Below, in pieces: positions 1 to 5,849 of a stretch of 5,849 nucleotides of DNA. The translations under genes and the position numbers were made by a program. The number at the start of each line of letters is the position of its first letter. The first letter of the stretch is position 1. The DNA lies in the NCBI GenBank assembly GCA_023389895.1, contig JAEWDX010000308.1, positions 1 through 5,849 of the forward strand. Reading direction: 5' to 3'. Under the pieces are notes generated by a model. The model searched no databases. It was not told the origin of the DNA and was given only the letters and a program-made list of their open reading frames with translations. This stretch comes from Bacillota bacterium. Lineage in GTDB: Bacteria > Bacillota > Bacilli > Bacillales > Cytobacillaceae.

Positions 1-1
1 C

Positions 2-349
2 GTTTTGATCGTGATTGTGAATACTTATTTTATTTGGAGGGCCATTCCTTATAAAATTTGGAGTCGGAAATTGACATCAATGGTCTTCTCATCTGTCGTC
101 ATGGGACTAGCTATCGGCCTGCCAACCCTCTATTTTCATATTGAGGTATGGGGTCGTAAAATGGCTTTGCTGTATACAGTTGCTGCCATTGCAGGCGGAG
201 CAGTGATATACTTTGTTTTGATGATTTTAACAAAAGGGGTAAGCTTTGCAGACCTAACAAAGCTGCCGGGTGTATCAAAATTATTTAATAAGCTCAGATC
301 GACAAATATGAAATCAAATAACACCAACCTTGGGAAAGGTGGAAAAAAA
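2..349 (+). CDS. C-terminal end of a polysaccharide flippase (MATE/SpoVB-like), partial at the 5' side and without its own stop
   Basis: This is the last ~116 residues of a membrane protein whose start lies outside the window. Two hydrophobic segments are visible, around nt 80-145 (SSVVMGLAIGLPTLYFHI) and nt 164-230 (ALLYTVAAIAGGAVIYFVL). They are followed by a tail with FADLTKLPGVSKLFNKL. This pattern of a last membrane span, a short Gly-rich stretch, then an 'L..LPG..KL...L' tail is what I know from the C-terminus of SpoVB/MurJ-type polysaccharide exporters, which flip lipid-linked glycans. In csaA/csaB loci such a flippase (CsaA) precedes the pyruvyl transferase, so this may be the CsaA equivalent. 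The reading frame has no stop at its expected end. It passes through a polar tail (MKSNNTNLGKGGKK) straight into the DUF5693 gene, giving one open frame 2-2233. The product may therefore be a flippase-DUF5693 fusion. The TTG at 5 is not a credible start. The family assignment rests on a short tail. Confidence 0.6.
332..342 (+). promoter_or_regulatory. Ribosome binding site for DUF5693 copy 1
   Basis: GGGAAAGGTGG ends 7 bases before the TTG at 350-352 and resembles the AAGGAGG Shine-Dalgarno core. It sits exactly where the flippase homology ends and the first membrane anchor of DUF5693 begins. This argues that the second protein can be initiated independently even though the upstream frame is open through it. 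Confidence 0.6.
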
Positions 350-2233
350 TTGAAAAAAATTCTTTGGGGATTATTAATCGCCTCCTTACTTTTAGCAATG
401 CCAGGAATTGTCGAACGTTTTCAGACAGAATGGAAAAATACAGCCTATGAAATGATCATCCCATATGGAGATATTGAACGTACTTCATTGAATGAAAGCG
501 ATCTTCCTGTTGAAGAAATTCTCGATCGATTAAAGGAGGCTGGGCTTCAAGCAGTCAGCATTGAACCAGAGAACCTCGATAGCTTAGAGAAAAAAGGCTA
601 TGTTACAACGATTTCAACTGAAAGAATGCAGGAGCTCGCTGTCTTTGATGGAGAACCTGCGCATATGGATGAACAAGGAATGCGTGAAGGTCTTTATGTT
701 TATGTAAAAAAAGCGACAGACTTGACAGCAACATTGTCTGAGCATTTTCCTACTGTCCAAACGGAAGAAGTAACTTTTCAAAATAAGAAATTCTTATTTA
801 TCCCTGGAATGGTGAAGAAGTTAGAAGATGTTCCGCTCGGTTTTTTACCAGAGACGATTGAGAAAATTAAGCGTGCCGATTTAGCTGTCGTTTTCAGAAT
901 GCCGAATATGGAAGAAATCGCAGAGGATCGATTGCTTGCACAAGTTCTTCAATTTGCTGATGAAAACAGTGATCGTGTTTTATTTTTAGGAGAGGAAGTT
1001 TCTGGCTTCTCGAATCCGAAAGAAATTAAAGCCTATGCGGAGCAGTTTAAAGCAAATAATCTGTCCGTATATGGAATTGAATTTGCGGATCAAAAGGGCT
1101 TTTTCACATTAGCTAATAATATCGATATGAATGTGATTCGCCTTCACAGCATGGATTTGAACAAAATCTCAAGTCCTAGGGAAGGAATCGATCGCGCAAT
1201 CCGTGCCGTGAAGGAAAGAAATATTCGCGCACTATTCCTTAGAATGGAAGATAAGATCGGTGGCGAAAATTCCTTAATCAATATGGAAGGGTTTATTCAG
1301 GACGTTCATGCTGAAATGCCATCCTTATTCCATGCAGGTAAGGCTCAATTGTTTGAAAAAATATCTGTTCCAACTTGGAGCTATTTCTTTGCATTTGTTG
1401 CAGCGATTGCTTTTGTCTCATTGGCTGCATTAAGCGTGTTCCGAAATCGACTTTTATTCCTGCTTGCCCTTGTAGGAATGCTTGGAATTAGTCTTGGCTA
1501 TGGCGTTTTAGGTAAAACGTTGCTTATACAAGGTGCTGCGTTAATTGTTGCCGTTATTACGCCAGTTTTTGCGATTTTACCATTGTCTGACCATACGAAG
1601 TCATTGAAGCAAATTCTTATGTCATATTTAAGAGCAGCAGGCATTAGTGCAATCGGGATTGCGATTGTCGTCGCGTTATTAAATGGCAATGAATATCTCG
1701 TAAAGGTTGAAGCATTTAGAGGTGTAAAGCTAATTTATGTTTTCCCAATTCTCTTCATGTTCCTTTACGCGATTCGTTCACAATTCATGGGCTTGCTTAA
1801 AGCAGGGGTCAAGTATTGGCATCTTGTCGTTATTGCGGTAATTGGCGTCATGGCGCTTTACTATATTAGCCGGACAGGAAACGCAGGCACGGTTTCTGAT
1901 GTTGAACTGAAAATTAGACAATTGCTAGAGGAAGCGATGTACGTAAGACCGAGAACGAAGGAGTTTCTAATCGGCTTGCCGTTCTTTGTGTTGGCACTAT
2001 ATGTAATTCCAACGTATAAAAAACTTGGTACATATTTGCTTATTCCAGGTGTGATCGGCTATCTATCCATTGTGAATACCTTTACCCATTTGCATATTCC
2101 GCTATACGTGTCCATTTTACGAACAGTGTACAGCTTAATCCTTGGATTGCTAATCGGTTGGATCTTTATTTTGATTTATAAAAAAGGTCATTCACTATAT
2201 GTGGAGAAGATAAAACCGAGGTGGTTTGCGTGA
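350..2233 (+). CDS. DUF5693-type multispanning membrane protein, copy 1
   Basis: The product is 627 residues from TTG 350, chosen for the AAAGGTGG seven bases upstream and because copy 2 is homologous from the same point. I recognise it as the DUF5693 family, often found beside csaB; its function is unknown. Residues ~3-19 form a hydrophobic anchor (ILWGLLIASLLLAMPGIV). Residues ~20-340 form a soluble domain, presumably extracytoplasmic, with alternating beta-alpha stretches (ADLAVVFRMPN ~175, VIRLHSMD ~262, NIRALFLRM ~290) that could suggest a barrel-like fold. About nine membrane spans follow, roughly at 340-362, 366-388, 389-413, 420-445, 457-475, 488-507, 538-556, 558-578 and 582-608. The frame is continuous with the flippase upstream, so the translated product may instead be a fusion starting before the window. 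The TGA stop overlaps the GTG of copy 2 (GTGA at 2230-2233), which suggests translational coupling. Compared with copy 2 it has one extra codon, His at 1592-1594. Confidence 0.75.
   Translation: MKKILWGLLIASLLLAMPGIVERFQTEWKNTAYEMIIPYGDIERTSLNESDLPVEEILDRLKEAGLQAVSIEPENLDSLEKKGYVTTISTERMQELAVFDGEPAHMDEQGMREGLYVYVKKATDLTATLSEHFPTVQTEEVTFQNKKFLFIPGMVKKLEDVPLGFLPETIEKIKRADLAVVFRMPNMEEIAEDRLLAQVLQFADENSDRVLFLGEEVSGFSNPKEIKAYAEQFKANNLSVYGIEFADQKGFFTLANNIDMNVIRLHSMDLNKISSPREGIDRAIRAVKERNIRALFLRMEDKIGGENSLINMEGFIQDVHAEMPSLFHAGKAQLFEKISVPTWSYFFAFVAAIAFVSLAALSVFRNRLLFLLALVGMLGISLGYGVLGKTLLIQGAALIVAVITPVFAILPLSDHTKSLKQILMSYLRAAGISAIGIAIVVALLNGNEYLVKVEAFRGVKLIYVFPILFMFLYAIRSQFMGLLKAGVKYWHLVVIAVIGVMALYYISRTGNAGTVSDVELKIRQLLEEAMYVRPRTKEFLIGLPFFVLALYVIPTYKKLGTYLLIPGVIGYLSIVNTFTHLHIPLYVSILRTVYSLILGLLIGWIFILIYKKGHSLYVEKIKPRWFA
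2218..2224 (+). promoter_or_regulatory. Ribosome binding site captured from csaB, now in front of DUF5693 copy 2
   Basis: GAGGTGG followed by TTTGC and then GTG at 2230. The same bases precede csaB at 4134-4148, because this end of the duplicated unit originally read into csaB. It lies inside the last codons of copy 1, so initiation here would be coupled to termination at the overlapping TGA (2231-2233). Confidence 0.65.
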
Positions 2234-2271
2234 GAATTGTCACATCGGGCTATCAGGGTGGAAAAAAATTG
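2230..2271 (+). other. Tandem-duplication junction carrying a csaB 5' remnant
   Basis: Bases 2230-2259 match the start of csaB (4146-4175) at about 27 of 30 positions, including GTGAGAATTGTCA and TCGGGCTAT. From 2257 onward the sequence matches the DUF5693 5' region (338 onward: GGTGGAAAAAAATTG). The two matches overlap only at GGT (2257-2259, 338-340 and 4173-4175), which marks the crossover. This 30-base piece is a relic of csaB codons 1-10, not a separate gene. Confidence 0.85.
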
Positions 2272-4149
2272 AAAAAGATTCTTTGGGGAGTATTAATTGC
2301 CTCCTTACTTTTAGCAGTGCCAGGAATTGTGGAGCGGCTTCAGGCAGAATGGAATAATAAAGCTTATGAAATGATGATCCCGTATGGAGATATTGAACGT
2401 ACTTCATTGAATGGAAGCGATCTTCCTGTTGAAGAAATTCTTGATAGATTAAAGGAGGCTGGACTTCAAGCAGTTAGCATTGAACCAGAGACCCTCGATA
2501 GTTTAAAGAAAAACGGCTATATTACAACGATTTCAACTGAAAGAATGCAAGAGCTCGCTGTATTTGAAGAAGAACTTGCACAAATTGATGAACAGGCTAA
2601 GCATGAAGGCCTTTATGTTTATGTAAAAAAAGCGACAGACTTGACAACAGCATTGTCTGAGCATTTTCCAACTGTTCAAACGGAAGAAGTAATTTTTCAA
2701 AATAAGAAATTTTTATTTATCCCTGGAATAGTGAAGAAGTTAGAAGATGTTCCGCTCGGTTTTTTACCAGAGACAATAGAGAAAATTAAGCGTGCTGATT
2801 TAGCTGTCGTTTTCAGAATGCCGAATATGGAAGAAATCGCAGAGGATCGATTGCTTGCACAAGTTCTCCAATTTGCTGATGAAAAGAGCGATCATATTTT
2901 ATTTTTAGGAGAGGAAGTTTCTGGCTTCCCGAATCCGAAGGAAATTAAAGCCTATGCGGAGCAGTTTAAAGCGAATAACCTGTCCGTCTATGGAATAGAA
3001 TTAAAAGATCAAAAGGGCTTTTTCACATTAGCAAATAATATCGATATGAATGTGATTCGCCTCCATAGCATGGATATGAATGGAATCTCAAGCCCTAGGG
3101 AAGGGATTGATCGGGCAATCCGTGCCGTGAAGGAAAGAAATATTCGGTCACTATTCCTTAGAATGGAAGATAAGATCAGCGGAGAGAATTCCTTAATCAA
3201 TATGGAAGGGTTTATCCAGGATGTCCATGCTGAAATGCCTTCCTTATTCCATCCAGGTAAGGCTCAATTGTTTGAAAAAATATCTGTTCCAACTTGGAGT
3301 TATTTCTCTGCCTTTGTCGCAGCGATAGCTTTCGTATCATTAGCTGCACTAAGTGTGCTCCAAAATCGACTTTTATTCTTGCTTGCACTTGTTGGCATGC
3401 TTGGAATTAGCCTTGGCTATGGCGTATTAGGTAAAACTTTACTTGTACAAGGTGCTGCTTTAATTGTTGCCGTTATTACGCCAGTTTTTGCGATTTTGCC
3501 ATTGTCTGATACGAAGTCATTGAAGCAAATTCTTATGACGTATTTAAGAGCAGCGGGGATTAGTGCAATCGGGATTGCCATTGTTGTTGCATTATTAAAT
3601 GGCAATGAATATCTCGTAAAGGTCGAAGCGTTTAGAGGTGTAAAGCTTATTTATGTTTTCCCCATTCTCTTCATGTTCCTTTACGCAATTCGTTCACAAT
3701 TCATGGACTTACTTAAAGCAGGGGTTAAGTATTGGCATCTTGCGGTCATTGCGGTGCTTGGAGTCGTGGCGCTTTACTATATTAGCCGAACTGGAAACGC
3801 AGGCTCGGTTTCTGATATTGAACTGAAAATTAGACAATTGCTAGAGGAAGTGATGTACGTAAGACCGAGAATAAAGGAGTTTCTAATCGGCTTGCCATTC
3901 TTTGTCCTAGCGCTATATGTGATTCCAACGTATAAAAAACTTGGCACGTTTTTGCTCATTCCAGGTGTCATCGGGTATTTATCTATTATGAATACCTTTA
4001 CTCACTTGCATATTCCGCTATACGTATCGATTTTACGAACAGTGTATGGCTTAATACTTGGACTGCTAATCGGTTGGATCTTAATCATGATTTATAAAAA
4101 AGGCCATTCACTTTACATGGAGAAGATGAAACCGAGGTGGTTTGCGTGA
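2230..4149 (+). CDS. DUF5693-type multispanning membrane protein, copy 2, with a csaB-derived N-terminal leader
   Basis: The product is 639 residues from GTG 2230, or 626 from the internal TTG at 2269 that corresponds to the copy 1 start. I prefer GTG 2230 because it keeps csaB's GAGGTGG site and the GTGA overlap with the preceding stop. The TTG is preceded by a somewhat weaker CAGGGTGG. With the GTG start the protein begins MRIVTSGYQGGKK: the first nine or so residues derive from CsaB (MRIVISGYY) and are joined in frame to the DUF5693 anchor. The rest matches copy 1 in architecture: one anchor, a ~320-residue soluble domain and about nine C-terminal spans. By hand alignment about 56 of 627 positions differ, roughly 91% identity, mostly conservative changes, and there is no stop or frameshift, so both copies look functional. 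The densest cluster of changes is at copy 1 residues 100-112 (8 of 13). The TGA overlaps csaB's GTG. Function is unknown; a cell wall polysaccharide role is inferred from neighbours. Confidence 0.75.
   Translation: MRIVTSGYQGGKKLKKILWGVLIASLLLAVPGIVERLQAEWNNKAYEMMIPYGDIERTSLNGSDLPVEEILDRLKEAGLQAVSIEPETLDSLKKNGYITTISTERMQELAVFEEELAQIDEQAKHEGLYVYVKKATDLTTALSEHFPTVQTEEVIFQNKKFLFIPGIVKKLEDVPLGFLPETIEKIKRADLAVVFRMPNMEEIAEDRLLAQVLQFADEKSDHILFLGEEVSGFPNPKEIKAYAEQFKANNLSVYGIELKDQKGFFTLANNIDMNVIRLHSMDMNGISSPREGIDRAIRAVKERNIRSLFLRMEDKISGENSLINMEGFIQDVHAEMPSLFHPGKAQLFEKISVPTWSYFSAFVAAIAFVSLAALSVLQNRLLFLLALVGMLGISLGYGVLGKTLLVQGAALIVAVITPVFAILPLSDTKSLKQILMTYLRAAGISAIGIAIVVALLNGNEYLVKVEAFRGVKLIYVFPILFMFLYAIRSQFMDLLKAGVKYWHLAVIAVLGVVALYYISRTGNAGSVSDIELKIRQLLEEVMYVRPRIKEFLIGLPFFVLALYVIPTYKKLGTFLLIPGVIGYLSIMNTFTHLHIPLYVSILRTVYGLILGLLIGWILIMIYKKGHSLYMEKMKPRWFA
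4134..4140 (+). promoter_or_regulatory. Ribosome binding site of csaB
   Basis: GAGGTGG, then five bases, then GTG at 4146-4148. It decides the start: the in-frame GTG at 4137 lies inside the site itself and would lack one. The start overlaps the TGA of the preceding gene as GTGA (4146-4149), a typical coupled arrangement. Confidence 0.7.
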
Positions 4150-5261
4150 GAATTGTCATATCGGGCTATTACGGTTTTGCAAATGTCGGGGATGAGGCGA
4201 TTCTTTATTCGATTATTCAAGCGTTGAAAGCGAATGAAGCAAATATTGAGATTACCGTTCTCTCGAATAATCCTGAAGAGACGAAAGCGACATATGGCGT
4301 TCAAGCAGTGAATCGCTGGAAACTCGGTGAGGTGCTTGCCGCGTTGAAAAAGTCAGATGGCTTAATTAGCGGCGGCGGTAGCTTGCTTCAGGACGAGACT
4401 GGCTTCAAGTCGATTCCTTACTATACAGGTATTATGAAAATGGCCCAGATGCTTAGGAAACCGGTGTTTGTCTATGCACAAGGTATGGGCCCCATTCATA
4501 AATCTTTTAATAAAAAACTTGTTAAGCATGTATTAAAGAAAGCGAAGATTACCGTTAGAGATGAGGCATCTGAACGCTTACTTAAAGAGATTGGACTGAA
4601 TCATCCGATTGACATTGTTCCAGATCCGGTGCTGGGATTAACGGTTAAAGAACAAGTGGCGGAAAATGTAGCGGACTCGACTTTAGAAGAGGGGAATCAG
4701 GCCATTTTCTGGTGGGAGGCTCAAGGTTTCCAAGGTGCGGTTCTGACCGTTTCTGTTCGGGACTGGCCTTCTGAGCTCGACTTCAAACGAAAGATTGCTG
4801 GGGCATTGGATGAAGTTGCAAGAGAAGGCGTCGATATTGTTTTCGTCCCGATGCATGGTGAGCACGATGATAAGTCCTCAAGAGAAGTAGCGGCACTTAT
4901 GTCAGGGAAAAGCTCTATTTCTCCTTATGATGCTTCAATCGAGGATAAAATTACGATTATTGGTAAATCTAATTTGCTTGTTGGAATGAGACTTCATGCA
5001 CTTATTTTCGCTTCGATTACCTATACGCCCTTTGTGGCGCTATCCTACGATCCGAAAATCGACGCATTTGCTGATATTTGCAATCAGCAGGTGGCTGGTC
5101 ATGTGAATGAAGACAATTGGAATGCTGCTTCTCTCTACGAGTGCATTCAATATGTCAGATTAAACGAAGAATCAGAAATAGAAAAACTAACGAAAAAAAT
5201 TAAGCCACTACAGGATAAAGCAATGACAACCGCCCTGAATGCAATTCAAGCTTTTTCATAA
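4146..5261 (+). CDS. csaB: Polysaccharide pyruvyl transferase CsaB
   Basis: The 371-residue product is close to the usual length for this family, with a GTG start supported by the GAGGTGG site and GTGA overlap. CsaB transfers pyruvate from phosphoenolpyruvate to an N-acetylmannosamine residue of the secondary cell wall polysaccharide precursor. SLH-domain S-layer proteins bind the resulting pyruvyl ketal. The enzyme is expected at the cytoplasmic face of the membrane; I see no signal peptide or membrane span. Family landmarks from Val/Met1 are: N-terminal ISGYYGFANVGDEAIL (5-20), GGGSLLQD (76-83), VYAQGMGP (109-116), TVRDEAS (136-142), VPDP (158-161), TVSVRDW (201-207), VFVPMH (232-237), VGMRLHAL (279-286) and LSYDPKI (299-305). 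Residues ~168-198 look like a low-conservation insertion between the two halves of a GT-B-like fold. It is the last gene of the operon, 21 bases before the terminator. No defect is visible. Confidence 0.93.
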   Translation: MRIVISGYYGFANVGDEAILYSIIQALKANEANIEITVLSNNPEETKATYGVQAVNRWKLGEVLAALKKSDGLISGGGSLLQDETGFKSIPYYTGIMKMAQMLRKPVFVYAQGMGPIHKSFNKKLVKHVLKKAKITVRDEASERLLKEIGLNHPIDIVPDPVLGLTVKEQVAENVADSTLEEGNQAIFWWEAQGFQGAVLTVSVRDWPSELDFKRKIAGALDEVAREGVDIVFVPMHGEHDDKSSREVAALMSGKSSISPYDASIEDKITIIGKSNLLVGMRLHALIFASITYTPFVALSYDPKIDAFADICNQQVAGHVNEDNWNAASLYECIQYVRLNEESEIEKLTKKIKPLQDKAMTTALNAIQAFS

Positions 5262-5282
5262 GGCGATTCTAACTATGTCGTT

Positions 5283-5312
5283 AAAAAGCCCGAGAATTCT
5301 CGGGCTTTTTTT
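5283..5312 (+). terminator. Rho-independent terminator after csaB
   Basis: A perfect 18-base palindrome GCCCGAGAATTCTCGGGC (5288-5305) is preceded by five A and followed by seven T (5306-5312). As RNA it makes a G+C-rich hairpin extended by A-U pairs with a U tract. The A tract on the left means it could also stop transcription arriving from the right on the other strand. Confidence 0.93.
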
Positions 5313-5322
5313 AAAACTATGT

Positions 5323-5354
5323 TCTAATTCAACTCGAAAGGAGTAACTTTCTTG
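5323..5354 (-). repeat. Inverted partial unit of the 52-bp repeat
   Basis: Read on the - strand, this stretch contains AAAGTTACTCCTTTC, which matches 14 of 15 bases of the array motif AAAGTTACCCCTTTC. With a one-base gap it continues to ATTAGA, as in the unit ends. It is therefore a diverged piece of the repeat in the opposite orientation to the array that follows. Confidence 0.5.
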
Positions 5355-5360
5355 TTTTTT

Positions 5361-5390
5361 CGTTGAAAAGCTGCCGCTATAGCCCCGATT
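5361..5390 (+). repeat. Degenerate leading half-unit of the 52-bp array
   Basis: The bases CGTTGAAAAGCTGCC and the closing CCCCGATT align with the second half of the array units, in register with the 52-bp spacing from position 5370 on. One A is missing from the A-tract and the middle is diverged. Its first half is replaced by the inverted partial unit. Confidence 0.55.
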
Positions 5391-5849
5391 AGAGCATCAT
5401 TCCTCCTATTCTATTGAAAAAGTTACCTCTTTATCTCCCAATAGAGCATCATTTCTCTAACTCTATTGAAAAAGTTACCCCATTCACTTCGATTAGAGCA
5501 CCTTTTTCCTAGCTCCGTAAAAAAAGTTACCCCTTTCACTCCGATTGGAGCATCATTTCTCCAACTCCGTTGAAAAAGCTACCCCATTCGCTTTCATTAG
5601 AGCATCATTTCTCCCACTCCGTTGAAAAAGCTGCCCCTTTCTCTCCCGATAGAGCATCATTTCTCCCACTCTATTGAAAAAGTTACCCCTTCATCTCCCA
5701 ATAGAGCACCATTTCTCCGACTCTATTGAAAAAGCTCCCCCTTTCCCTCCGATTAGAGCATCATTTCTTCTATTATGTTAAAAAAGTTACCCCTTTCTCT
5801 CCCAATAGAGCACCTTTTTCCTAGCTCCGTAAAAAAAGTTACCCCTTTC
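5391..5849 (+). repeat. Tandem array of 52-bp units, at least 8.8 copies, continuing past the window end
   Basis: Units begin at 5391, 5443, 5495, 5547, 5599, 5651, 5703, 5755 and 5807, always exactly 52 bases apart with no insertion or deletion. The best conserved parts are AGAGCATCATTTCTCC (unit positions 1-16) and TTGAAAAAGTTACCCC (24-39). The joining parts vary between a few forms (CTCTATTG or CTCCGTTG; CCCAAT, CCGATT or CCGAT). There are no unique spacers, so it is not a CRISPR array. Because 52 is not a multiple of three, any reading frame rotates from unit to unit, and stops occur in every frame I tried on the - strand; I see no gene here. The + strand is pyrimidine-rich (about 65% in the unit at 5599). 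I cannot name the repeat family or its function. Confidence 0.93.

Larger units (their letters stand above)
338..4172 (+). repeat. Direct tandem duplication of ~1.9 kb (copy 1 338-2256, copy 2 2257-4172)
   Basis: The offset between copies is 1919 bases up to about 1591 and 1916 after it. The difference is a single in-frame codon (CAT, 1592-1594) present only in copy 1. Each unit runs from the ribosome binding site of the DUF5693 gene through its stop and into the first ~28 bases of csaB. The copies remain colinear with no other length change that I could see. The divergence, about 9% at protein level plus scattered silent changes, shows that the duplication is not a very recent or assembly-level event. 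Confidence 0.9.

Noticed and set aside
5..7. TTG at position 5 as a true gene start
   Set aside because: The frame is open to the window edge, there is no upstream sequence to assess, and the encoded segment is plainly the end of a longer membrane protein.
2221..2229. GTG at 2221 (and its twin at 4137) as the start of copy 2 and csaB
   Set aside because: These codons are part of the GAGGTGG ribosome binding site itself; the GTG nine bases further on has correct spacing and the GTGA overlap, and in CsaB it begins the conserved RIVISGYYG strand.
338..4172. Duplication as an assembly artefact
   Set aside because: The copies differ at many scattered positions and by one codon, and the junction contains altered csaB bases, so this is not a simple repeat of the same reads.
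136..4865. Seven - strand open frames of about 60-64 codons at 136-327, 1498-1689, 3009-3200, 3417-3605, 3777-3971, 4113-4304 and 4683-4865
   Set aside because: They lie antisense inside well-supported genes, have no visible ribosome binding sites or recognisable products, and the ones at 1498 and 3417 are the same shadow in the two duplicated copies.
5399..5706. Conserved hairpin in the repeat units (CTCTATTG pairing with CAATAGAG, e.g. 5669-5676 with 5699-5706)
   Set aside because: The full stem forms at the 5651 unit and nearly fully at the 5391 unit, and one compensatory-looking pair exists (GCTCC 5512-5516 with GGAGC 5547-5551). Most other units carry mismatches, so a selected structure is not supported.
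5391..5849. Possible CRISPR array
   Set aside because: The 52-bp units are contiguous, with variation spread through the unit; there are no unique spacers of constant length between invariant repeats and no cas genes nearby.

Overview
The window looks like the 3' end of a cell-wall polysaccharide operon from a low-to-mid G+C Gram-positive bacterium of the order Bacillales. The reasons are the AGGTGG/GAGGTGG-type ribosome binding sites, the use of TTG and GTG starts, and gene content typical of bacteria that anchor SLH-domain S-layer proteins to a pyruvylated secondary cell wall polysaccharide. All genes are on the + strand. No promoter is visible, because the window opens inside the operon.

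Layout. Positions 2-349 hold the C-terminal end of a polysaccharide (MATE/SpoVB-like) flippase. It runs without a stop codon into a gene for a large membrane protein of the DUF5693 type (350-2233). A second, full-length, roughly 91% identical copy of that protein follows (2230-4149). Next is csaB, the polysaccharide pyruvyl transferase (4146-5261). A strong bidirectional-looking intrinsic terminator closes the operon (5283-5312). From about 5323 to the window end there is no gene. This stretch is a tandem array with an exact 52-bp period, preceded by a degenerate unit and an inverted partial unit.

How the genes fit together. A flippase moves lipid-linked glycan across the membrane. CsaB adds the pyruvate ketal that SLH domains recognise. 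The DUF5693 protein has one N-terminal membrane anchor, a large presumably extracytoplasmic domain and about nine C-terminal membrane spans, and it is translationally coupled to csaB. A role in the same pathway is an inference from position; its biochemical function is unknown to me.

The most notable event is readable at base level. The DUF5693 gene was duplicated in tandem, with breakpoints in a shared GGT triplet: one just before the DUF5693 start, the other about 28 bases into csaB. The junction at 2230-2259 still carries the first codons of csaB. Copy 2 has therefore captured csaB's ribosome binding site and GTG start, while the real csaB downstream stays intact. The second unusual feature is the strictly 52-bp array, whose units look like mosaics of a few variants and which has a nested 26-bp half-period.
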